NCBI RefSeq assembly: GCF_026151205.1
Contig: NC_087081.1
Location: 12,277,113-12,341,112, forward strand
Source of the DNA: Bolinopsis microptera
Taxonomy: Eukaryota; Ctenophora; Tentaculata; Lobata; Bolinopsidae
DNA length: 64,000 nt
Reading direction: 5' to 3'
Shown here one piece after another: positions 12,191-21,053 of this stretch (position 1 is its first letter; each line of letters opens with the position of its first letter). The notes under the pieces are model-generated. The model saw only the letters and a list, made by a program, of their open reading frames with translations. It was not told the DNA's origin and made no database searches. A program made the position numbers and the translations under genes.

Positions 12191-12399
12191 CAAGGAAAGT
12201 GGTTGAATTTAGTGAAACAAGGTCAGTTTCTCTATTCGCTATTGTCTCAGAAAATTTCTATTTTATTTAGGCAATGCTGAGTGGCAGAAATAAAGGACCA
12301 AAACGCGCTTGAGCTTGGGGCTGACAAACCTGAAGCCGCACATAGGGATTTTTTGACAATGTGTGGCTGTGTGCGCGGCGGGCCGGCTGTGTATATGGT

Positions 12400-12470
12400 T
12401 GACGGATGTTACTCGTCTATATTTCTTCGAAGTAGCGCGCGCCGGGCCAGATCATTAACAATGGTCAATG
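12400..12470. mobile_element. Half copy of the 11.7 kb inverted-repeat element
   Basis: Matches the right half of the 11687-12010 element (GATGTTACTCGTCTA...GGCCAGATCATTAACAATGG). Immediately upstream (12330-12395) is a GGGATTTTTTGACAATGTGT motif family that recurs inverted at about 45645-45705. Confidence 0.65.
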
Positions 12471-12647
12471 TATATGGTTGAATTTGAAATTTGAATTTAT
12501 CTATAATTATAACATAATTGATAATATGTATTAATAGACAGTTTTTTGGAGTTCCAAATAGTTTCTGATTATTCTGATTTCTTGCGACAAATGATACTGC
12601 ACTGTTAGGATAAACGACGTTTCAAAGTAACAACTTCTTATTGATGC

Positions 12648-12779
12648 TCAAATTATTTGTTATATAATAGTAGTGTTGAAAGTATTAAAATAAAATAACA
12701 TGTATTGATTGTTTTGTGGTAAATAAAAATTGTGTTTTTTTAATACTTTCAACACTACTATATAACAAATAATTTGAGG
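12648..12779. repeat. Long hairpin, 42-bp arms
   Basis: Inverted arms CTCAAATTATTTGTTATATA...GTATTAAAA (12648-12690) and the complement (12738-12779), separated by about 47 bp of AT-rich loop. Almost perfect; a MITE-like fold-back element. Confidence 0.8.
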
Positions 12780-13055
12780 ATGTACCATGGAAGTCTAGAG
12801 TACCCGCAACAAGATATGCAGCTGTAAACGACTTGGTAACGGGGTGCATGTGAGCTCTGGGGGCCAGTGGCATCAGAAGACTGGCTATCAGCCTTGAAAA
12901 TAAGATGAGTTCTTTAGATTCATGTCACATCTGCACTGCATCTCCATCACAATGACACAAACACTCTCTCCTTCACTACCCTACCCTACCCTAGCCTAGC
13001 CCTACCCCTCCCTCCTTTTACCTGTTGCGGGTACTCTGGACTGCATGGACATCCT
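12778..13055. repeat. Inverted repeat GAGTACCCGCAACA
   Basis: Ends GGATGTACCATGG...GAGTACCCGCAACA (12778-12812) and the imperfect complement (13023-13055). The interior is pyrimidine-rich with CCCTA repeats (12977-13005). Confidence 0.55.
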
Positions 13056-13157
13056 TGAATAGAGGTATTTTATATAGTAGTGTTGTGGTATTATACTGTG
13101 TACATGTATATATATTCTATCCTATATATCAATATATTCTATATATATATATAATAC

Positions 13158-13200
13158 CCATAGACACAGTGTTTCGTCCTATTAGGACTCATCAGTATGG
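13158..13200 (-). ncRNA. Minimal type I hammerhead ribozyme
   Basis: Minus strand, in order: stem I 5' strand CCATA, core CTGATGA (13189-13195), stem II GTCC/GGAC with loop TAATA, core GAAA (13172-13175), a very short stem III (ACA/TGT, loop CTG), cleavage-site C (13163), and stem I 3' strand TATGG (13158-13162). Every invariant core nucleotide is present. Small stem III type I hammerheads are known from animal retroelements and circular retrozyme RNAs. Self-cleavage is inferred, not shown. Confidence 0.85.
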
Positions 13201-13300
13201 CTCAAATCATCAAGGTTGGTTTTGCCGATGGCGGGTATCGATCCAGCAACCTTGCGATTACTGGCTCTGCTCCACGCCACTGGGCCACCAAGGCCTTAAT
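13158..13300 (-). mobile_element. tRNA-derived SINE carrying a hammerhead ribozyme
   Basis: Read on the minus strand, a tRNA-like head has a perfect A box TGGCCCAGTGG (13277-13287) and a perfect B box GATCGATAC (13235-13243) about 33 nt apart, the spacing of an internal RNA polymerase III promoter. About 34 nt downstream comes a hammerhead ribozyme, then TA-rich sequence. Both flanks are (TA)n, so target duplications are not distinguishable. No second copy is in the window. Confidence 0.8.
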
Positions 13301-13712
13301 AATATATATATAATACTGTATCTTTTATATACAAACTTTTCCTTACCCCCGCCTCCCCTTGCTCTATAAATTGTACTCAAATCCCACACCCAACCTGCTA
13401 TTGACTTACTAAATAACCTCTATATCTCTACATTGGGCCATAGCAGTCCACCCCGCTCCCTTCCCCTCCCTCCCCTATTCCACCAAGCACCAACATCTCT
13501 CCAAATCACATCACAAACTTTCATGTAATTAGACCTTGTGTTCCTTTTTTATCTTATTTTGAAAATGATTTTGTTTAACTTTACCTCTCTACCTGATATC
13601 ACTCACCCCTGTCAAAACTGTGTTACTCTCATTATCTTATTTTCAGGCTGTTGGTTGGTTTGATGGTGCCCTGGCCCCCATCTCATTATGTGCTCCCTAC
13701 CATCTATTCTTC

Positions 13713-15905
13713 ATGCAAGACAGAACTCTTACTGAAGATAATTCTCGATCAACGAGATCGAGAAACAACTCCTTTCCCCTGGATGGAAATGTTATTGACT
13801 TTACGAAACCTATCACCATCACGACGCCCAGATGCTATGTGCTTAGCAATCCTGACTCTGGTTGTAGAATCAGTCTCTTTCAGGATGTGTTTGCAAGCCA
13901 ACTGTGTGACCAATTTTCCTCTGAAATCGAAAATACTGGCATCCTTAAACAGTACAACACAATCCACAGGCAGTCTCAGGCGCCACTTGCACTTCCAAGA
14001 CTCTCGTCATGGTTTGGACCCGTAGACTATGCGTTCTCAGGAATCGTAATGAAAGCTAATTCTGTCTCCCAATGTCCTCGCCTTATTGCAGCATATCAGA
14101 ACATGGCCGAAAACCTCTTCACACCCAACAACATTGATTGCTCCTCTGACTGCTTTTTGATCAACCAGTATAGAACTGGACGTGATTCCTGTGGTGAGCA
14201 CAGTGACAACGAGCCAGAGGTCGACCTCTCAAAACCTGTCGTTACTCTGTCACTTGGCCAACAGCGCTGCATGCTCATCAGAGAGGCTAAGAACCCTGGA
14301 AATGCCATCACAGTCAAACTCGACAAGGGTTCAGTTCTTGTAATGCATGGTACTGATTTCCAAAAGAAGTATACGCATCAAATACCCAAAGATAATGTGA
14401 TCACTAATTCACGTACCTCTGTGACCTACAGGACCTGCAGCTCCACTTTCCTAAGAAACCGAAGTGCCTTATCTACACCCCTGAAAGATATTTCTATCAC
14501 TCCTATACTTGCCCCCAAGACCCCTGGAGTCTCAGGCTCACCATCGCTACCTCTGCACAACAGACGTAGATCCTCCTTGTCTCTGTCTAGCTTCTCACAA
14601 GTTGACACCAGCTCAGTTGGGTCTCCAGTGGCCAGTAGTTCTCCTTCCATAACCAGCAGCAAAGCATCAGTCTCTGATAGTGATACATTGCCTCTCAGCA
14701 TAGATGCCATGCTTGAAGCCATTGATCTAATGAAAGACAAAACCGTGAAAAGCGAACTTTCTCGCCATGGCAGCACAAACTCTGGAACCCCTCTGGATTG
14801 TAAGAAAAGACTGAAGAAAGTTGCGAAAGCATGTCACAAACGCCGGAGCAGGCTTCTTGCTGAGCCTCCAGTAGTCTCAGCTGAGCCCGAATGCGTTACC
14901 CATTCCCTCCAAACTTTGGAAAACTCTGTTATTGATCTACAATCCAAAATAAGTCTACAACATAGCACCCTCCAAACACTTGTCTTATGTTCTGACAGTA
15001 ATTCCAATCAAAAAGTTAGTGCCAGCCCCCCTAACCTGTCTAATGAACTCATCACTATGGACAAGAGACTTGAAAAGTTAGAGGATATAATGAGCAGCAT
15101 AAACGAAAAACAACATGAAACTGCCACCTCCCTTAAAGCCTTCGAAGCAGATGTCACTGCAATTAAGAACAAAGTAGATGACTCTAAGGCCTGCCTACAG
15201 TCTCTCCAGCTTAATGACCGCACCAACCCATCAAGAAAAAAGCCATCGCCTCATCCTCAAAACCAGAACCACCCAACCCACAGCCCTAGTAGACAAACGC
15301 GAAAACCAAAAAAGGTCCTACTCCTACATGACTCCCAGATGAACAACTTTCTACCTGAGTCATTTTCCTCTGGGTTCAAGGTGGAAAAAATGAAAGTAGG
15401 CTCTTATACTGACATGATAAAAGACCACTGTATGAGAGATGTCATTAAACAGCCAGAGGTCGACTGTTACATTCTCCAGCTTGGAGTCAATGACTACAGA
15501 TACAGAACCTGCTCTGTTAATAAAGCAATTGAGGATGCAAAATCAGTCATCGATAAACTCCTCTCGAGCTCCAGCGCAAAGGTTGTCATCTCCCTACCCA
15601 CCCCAACCCCTGGATTAATCAGTGAACTTACCAACCAATTTGTCTCAGAAATAACACAATTTGTCTCAGCTAAAAGAGGGTTAAGTGACTTTTACCGCCG
15701 CCTATATACTGTAAACAATACTGGAAACTTTTCCCGTGCCATCTCTGCTGCTGAGTCATCCCAAGACTCTCCTAACCCGTTGAAGGAGGACCAACTCCAT
15801 GTCTCAGAGTATGGTTTGAAAAAACTTTGTTTGAATATTAAACTTGGCCTATACCGTGCCTTTGGTATGAGATCCCCTAGAAAGCAGCCCCCTTCAGAGC
15901 GTTAG
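13713..15905 (+). CDS. LINE ORF1: AlkB-like dioxygenase + coiled coil + SGNH hydrolase
   Basis: Intact, 730 residues from the first in-frame ATG (the frame is open upstream to 13620). Residues about 60-245 form an AlkB/ALKBH2-3-like 2-oxoglutarate/Fe(II) oxygenase: LPRLSSWFG, YAFSG, NQYRTGRDSCGEHSDNE with iron ligands H163 and D165, distal H222 (KKYTHQIP), and 2OG-binding R234/R240 in SRTSVTYRT. A Ser-rich linker follows, then a coiled coil around residues 440-510. Residues about 532-715 form an SGNH/GDSL esterase: LLLHDSQMN (Ser541), LGVND (591-594), and DQLH (Asp693, His696). All catalytic residues are present in both domains. A nucleic-acid or RNP role for the element is inferred; demethylation of the element's own RNA is a speculation. 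Confidence 0.85.
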   Translation: MQDRTLTEDNSRSTRSRNNSFPLDGNVIDFTKPITITTPRCYVLSNPDSGCRISLFQDVFASQLCDQFSSEIENTGILKQYNTIHRQSQAPLALPRLSSWFGPVDYAFSGIVMKANSVSQCPRLIAAYQNMAENLFTPNNIDCSSDCFLINQYRTGRDSCGEHSDNEPEVDLSKPVVTLSLGQQRCMLIREAKNPGNAITVKLDKGSVLVMHGTDFQKKYTHQIPKDNVITNSRTSVTYRTCSSTFLRNRSALSTPLKDISITPILAPKTPGVSGSPSLPLHNRRRSSLSLSSFSQVDTSSVGSPVASSSPSITSSKASVSDSDTLPLSIDAMLEAIDLMKDKTVKSELSRHGSTNSGTPLDCKKRLKKVAKACHKRRSRLLAEPPVVSAEPECVTHSLQTLENSVIDLQSKISLQHSTLQTLVLCSDSNSNQKVSASPPNLSNELITMDKRLEKLEDIMSSINEKQHETATSLKAFEADVTAIKNKVDDSKACLQSLQLNDRTNPSRKKPSPHPQNQNHPTHSPSRQTRKPKKVLLLHDSQMNNFLPESFSSGFKVEKMKVGSYTDMIKDHCMRDVIKQPEVDCYILQLGVNDYRYRTCSVNKAIEDAKSVIDKLLSSSSAKVVISLPTPTPGLISELTNQFVSEITQFVSAKRGLSDFYRRLYTVNNTGNFSRAISAAESSQDSPNPLKEDQLHVSEYGLKKLCLNIKLGLYRAFGMRSPRKQPPSER

Positions 15906-15953
15906 ATTAACCCTAAAATTCAAGAAAAAACAAGTATCACGATCCAAGTCGCT

Positions 15954-18900
15954 GTGATGTCCTGGAACATCCAGGACAGCACAGGAGACGGGTCTAACAA
16001 ATTTGAAAATAGCGAATTTTTGTCAATCCTCAAACAAGCTAACATTCTTTGTCTCCAAGAAACAAAGAAGCAAGTTAAGATTGAAGGATACCTCTCTTTT
16101 AATAGCAACCGCAAAAATTCACGCTCAGGAGGGGTCTGCATTCTTGCTGAAAATGGCCTAAGAAAAGGTGTCTCTAGTGTGCTTTGTAATGAATCTGATG
16201 ACATTATTGTTGCTAAACTGGACAAGAACTTTTTTAAACTTGATTTTGACCTATTTTTGGTATGTTATTATATCAGCCCTGTATACTCGTCCTATGTCAA
16301 GAAGAATCCAGATTATACTGCTAATACCTTCTCTGCTCTTGACTCTATCTGTATCAGACTACGTCAAAAGGGAGAAGTTATTATGTGTGGCGATGCAAAT
16401 GCAAGAACTGGAAAACTCCCAGACTATATCCTTTCCTGTAATGCACCTGCCATCCATGACATCTATAACGACATTGGACTCGAGCACGACATAGAAGAAC
16501 CAAGAAATAATTCTGACCTTACAATATCTGAACCCCACTGCCAACACTTTCTTGACATGGTTATCAATAACCAACTCAAAATTCTTAATGGTCGTACCCT
16601 TGGGGACACCACTGGAAAAATGACCTGTCACAAATACAATGGAAGCAGTGTGGTTGACTATTTTATAATCACCTCATGGGCAAGAGATCATGTAAACTCT
16701 CTCCAAGTAAAAGAGTTTACATCATATTCTGATCATTGTCCATTAGTCTTGAAACTCACTACATTTGAACCATTTGTCGCAAACTTCCAGCTCCCAGACT
16801 TTTCTAACTTTCCTTGTGGCTATAAGTGGGATAGCAACACCTCCCATTCACTACAGTGCTGCTGATATAGCCTTAAAAGTGAAAAAGCCTCCCAAAAATT
16901 CTGCCCCAAAAGAAATGGTTCGACCCACAAGTCAACTCCTCGCGGCGGAACCTAAATAGGCTAGCAAACCGGCTTGGTAGTAAGCACTGTAACAGTATCC
17001 TCAGACGAGAATACTTTAAGCAACGCAACAAGCATAGCAATTTTGTAAACAGTAAGAAAGTAGCTTTCCTTAAGAAGTTAAATGAAGCTATAGAAGAAGG
17101 TCACATACTCGACTGGAAAAAATTTAAACGGCTTAAACAAGAACATGACACTAGCCCCTTACTTGACAAATTTGATTTAGCTAGCTTCCATGACTTCTTT
17201 GCATCCCTTTATAAAAAACCAGACCAGGAGCCAGATCTCACTCACCACAATCACAAACATTACCCTGAACCACCAGATCTGGATATCCTAAATAAGCTCA
17301 TGTCAGAATCTGAAGTGACCTCTGCCATCAAAAATCTCAAAAAAGGTAAAAGTTGCTCAAACGACTTGATATCCAACGAGATGCTTCAGAGCGTAACTCC
17401 GCTTTGTCTCAAAGCCATCCTCAAAAACTTCAACCACTCACTGGTCTCTGGTTACTATCCATGGCACACCAGCATCATTACTCCTATTTACAAGTCTGGC
17501 AACCCTTTCAGCCCGGACAACTACAGAGCAATAGCTGTTGGTAGCTGTATGGGTAAACTATTTTCTAGCATCTTACTTGAGCGTCTCCTGCACTTCAAAA
17601 AGCTCTACTGCCCTGACCCAAAAGAACAACTAGGGTTCTCGAAGGGTGCTCAAACAAATGACCACGTTTTTACCCTTAAGACAGTCATTGACAAATATAC
17701 CAAGGTTAAGAAAGCTCGCCTCTATGCATGCTTTGTTGATCTAAGAAAGGCCTTTGACACTGTATGTAGGGACCTCCTTCTGCACAAAATCACATGCCTT
17801 GGAATAACTGGAAACTTCTTCAATTGCCTAAGTGATATGTATAGAAACTCAATAGCTCATATAAAAATCTCCAAACTCTTGTCCCCTAATATTGACATTG
17901 GAAAAGGAACAGAGCAGGGACACCCCCTATCACCGGACCTTTTTAAAATCTATATCAACGACTTGTCATCTCTCCTGAAATCTGTTGGTGATTATCCTAT
18001 TCTAGCTGACGTCCTAATATCACATCTGCTCTGGGCTGACGATCTTGTCCTACTTGCCCTAAGTCCCAAGGCCTTGCAAGACAATATAAACATCCTATTC
18101 GACTCTGTAACTCTATGGGCCTGGAAGTAAACATTAAAAAAACCAAGATTCTCATATTCTGCCCTCCTAAAAGAAAACAATCCTATGAAACATTCATTTT
18201 GGGAGGCCAGCCCATCCAACACACCGAAAAATACTGCTATCTTGGCATTATATTCCACAGAAATGGATCTTTTACAGCAGCAAATACTGAACTGAGGGCC
18301 AAGGCTCTCCGTGCTCTCTATGGCCTCAAAGGCAATATCGTCAAAGATGCCCTCTCTCACCGTTCCCTAAACATTCTATTTGACTCTCTAATAAAACCGA
18401 TACTGCTCTATGGCTGCCAAATCTTATGTCCTCACTCAAAAACCATGAGATACCTCTCCAAAACTGATAGCAAAGCCAACCCCCAGCATACTCTCAGGTA
18501 CATCTCACAAGACCACTATGAAAGATTCCACCTTAAGTTTATCAAGTGGTCCTTGTCTGTCCATTCAAAAGCATCAAATATAGGCTGCTGGGGTGAAAGT
18601 GGGCGCCACCCCCTCTTCTTTGAAGCCTGCAAACTTGCAATAGATTTCTATAGTCGTCTTGAAAGCACTGAAAATGAACTTCTCTCCGCTGCATTTCACG
18701 AGCAGATTATGCTGGGCCTTCCTTGGTACACCAACATCTCTAATCTTCTCACCAAATATAACTTCCCCCACTCATCCTCTTCAAAATCCAAGCTCTCTAC
18801 CCAATTCAGTCACAACATGAGGGAAGAATTTGTGGATACCTGGAAATCTGCCAAGGCATCCTCACCTAAATTAGAATTCTACAATCAAATTAAACATGAT

Positions 18901-19323
18901 TTTGAACCAGAAACATACTTAGGAGTGGTTAAGATCCCCGATGCTCGGAAAAGCTTAACAAGGTTTCGTATTAGCTGCCACAATCTTTACATTGAGAGGG
19001 GCCGTTACGAAACCCCCCTAGTACCAAGAGAACATCGATGGTGCACTTTTTGCTTTTTCAGCAAGGGGCTTAAGCCTATTGAGGACGAAATTCATGTTCT
19101 AACTGACTGTTTACTCTACTCCTCAGTTAGAGAAAAATTTAACTTCCATCCCAAAAATATTACTGACCTAGCCGGTTTGCTATCCGATAAAACACTAGAC
19201 CCTACAAAATTTACTGCCACAGCAAGAGCAATCCATTCAATTCTCTCTGTGAACGAAAATTTTACAGCCTACTATAAGAGCCCAGATTTCCACTCAAATA
19301 CTGGCCAATGCATAATGCTATAG
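15954..19323 (+). pseudogene. LINE ORF2: APE endonuclease-reverse transcriptase, frameshifted
   Basis: Frame 1 (15954-16865) encodes an APE-type endonuclease with MSWNIQ, LQET, GDANART and SDHCPLVL, all key residues kept. The frame then shifts around 16845-16862 and again near 16885. The reverse transcriptase runs to 18130 with FVDLRKAFDT, GTEQGHPLSP and LLWADDLVLL (WADD in place of YADD). A third shift near 18110 leads into 18115-19323, the thumb and C-terminus, ending with a Cys/His knuckle (WCTFCFF...IHVLTDC). It starts 48 bp after the ORF1 stop. The breaks are small indels, with no in-frame stops in between, indicating recent decay. Confidence 0.88.
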
Positions 19324-19451
19324 GACCTCAAAAATAGTATTATAAAACATTTCTATTTTATCCCTACACATTTGTAAATAACTAGAATTGTGTAACCTTA
19401 AATTATTTCAGAATTATAACTATTGTGAATTCAATAAAATAATTATCACTT

Positions 19452-19492
19452 TTGTATCCTTGTATCCTTGTATCCTTGTATCCTTGTATCCT
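19452..19492. repeat. (TGTATCCT)5, LINE 3' tail
   Basis: Five perfect octamers directly after the LINE 3' UTR. It marks the 3' end of the element. Confidence 0.85.
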
Positions 19493-21053
19493 ATATATTT
19501 AACATTTTGTTTTTCTTAAACAGCTTTGTGTCCCGTCACAAGGAACCTAGACAAGTGAAACTGTTACAGCCCAAAGCTTTTGTAAAACTAGCTAGGCTTT
19601 AAGCTGTTACAGTTCTATGATATCTGACTTGATTAATGTCAGTACCAGCCAGGAAGGTAATGGAGCGTTAAACTTTATTGAACTGGCTTAACTTTCCAAA
19701 AAGAGCTTTAAAAACGACCTCTTGAAACAAGCAGCACTTGGCAAAACTTTATAATAACTAATTTTGCTGAGTGACTGTCCTTATTAATGTCCAAAACACA
19801 GCAAAAAATAACTGGTTTTCCTGTTGTTGAGTTGAGTAGGATAAGTAAAACAAAACTATTTTGTTCTCTTTGGACATCGTTTGATTGTCTTTTGTCTTTT
19901 CTTTACGTTTTGTTTCGTTTCGAGATCGATTTCCCAACAACACCTGAATTGTCATACATTGTATGACCCGCCGCGCACGAAGTGCGCGGCTCCCCCTGTA
20001 TCGTCAGGACGATAAAGGTGACCGTGGGGGTCGCAACGTGATACAACACCTGAAAGGGTATGGGCACCAGCAAACTGTGATAGGGATTGCCAGCAGTGAT
20101 GACAAAAATTTTTTCGAAGTTTGGATGGATGACAATGACGGTGAAATTCTCAATCTCGGCTGTGAAACTCACCGTTTAGGTATGAGCTGAGGTGACTACT
20201 GAGATGAGTGAGTAAGGAACAAGAAAACACTTGTGTATTCTGCATAACTTAAGTCATACAACATACAATAATCTGCAATTATTGTTTACATTCTAATGAG
20301 GTATGATGTCCCATAAGGGGTCCTCAATAAATGTAATAGATTTGTAGTATTGTAATTAGTTTAGAGCTGAGTCTTAGCATCCTGTATAATTACATACAGG
20401 ACGGGATTGTCGTTCATTATTATCTTTACCCTTGCACAAAGTGAGTTATTGAGGATAATATGCGATGAAATAGTGAATATATACATTCTTCAGGGCGGAC
20501 TGTAATGTAGTATTTGTCCGAACTCTGAAATTAATTTTTAGATTTTGCAGATTTTATTTGTAATTTCACTCCCTCCCAACCTAATGTTAATTCCACAAAT
20601 GATTGAAATTTGCCACCCCTATCCGTAGCCGGCTCGCTTCGCTCGCCGAAATTTTTCTCCCGCAAAAAAATTTTACGCCCCTAAAATCTTGTGTTCCTTA
20701 TAAACAATAAGGTTGGGTACTTTTTTGGCGCCCCCTACATTTTTTTGCCGCCCCCTGAAGCAAAAATGGTACCCCAAATATTTTTTTCACGTCAAACGAA
20801 CGCTAAATTTGACACCGATAAGGCGCTTTTTCCGTGAAATCAGACCTACAATCCAAAAAAATGCCGCCCCCCCTGCTAGCAAGGGTAGCGGGGGCGGTCG
20901 TTACGCCACTGATGGCGGGTTTGAGCCATGGACTTCCGATTCAATATTAAGATAGAAAACGATGGCGGGTTTGAGCCATGAAATTCACTTAACTCTTTAC
21001 TGTTGTTATTACATTGTTGTAACTAAAGCCTTATTACCATTAGCAACTGGCAT
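19493..21053. other. Spacer with repeat fragments before REXO1
   Basis: No gene seen. It holds copy B of the GC-rich terminal repeat (19958-20050), a GCTCGCTTCGCTCGCCG-containing repeat at 20630-20900 with CGCCCCC motifs, and a 20-bp direct repeat GATGGCGGGTTTGAGCCATG at about 20911 and 20962. The promoter of the REXO1-like gene must lie here; no TATA box stands out. Confidence 0.5.

Larger units (their letters stand above)
13620..19492 (+). mobile_element. CR1/L2-like non-LTR retrotransposon with AlkB-SGNH ORF1
   Basis: Two-ORF LINE: ORF1 at 13713-15905, ORF2 region at 15954-19323, then a 170-bp 3' UTR ending in five copies of the octamer TGTATCCT (19453-19492). An octameric 3' microsatellite and an esterase-bearing ORF1 are CR1/L2-group traits. 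The 5' boundary is not visible; the GTG-initiated frame begins at 13620. ORF1 is intact while ORF2 has three frame changes, so this copy is immobile but looks young. Confidence 0.85.

Noticed and set aside
20713-20955. 80-codon frame near REXO1
   Set aside because: Lies within a dispersed GC-rich repeat with CGCCCCC motifs; composition not protein-like.
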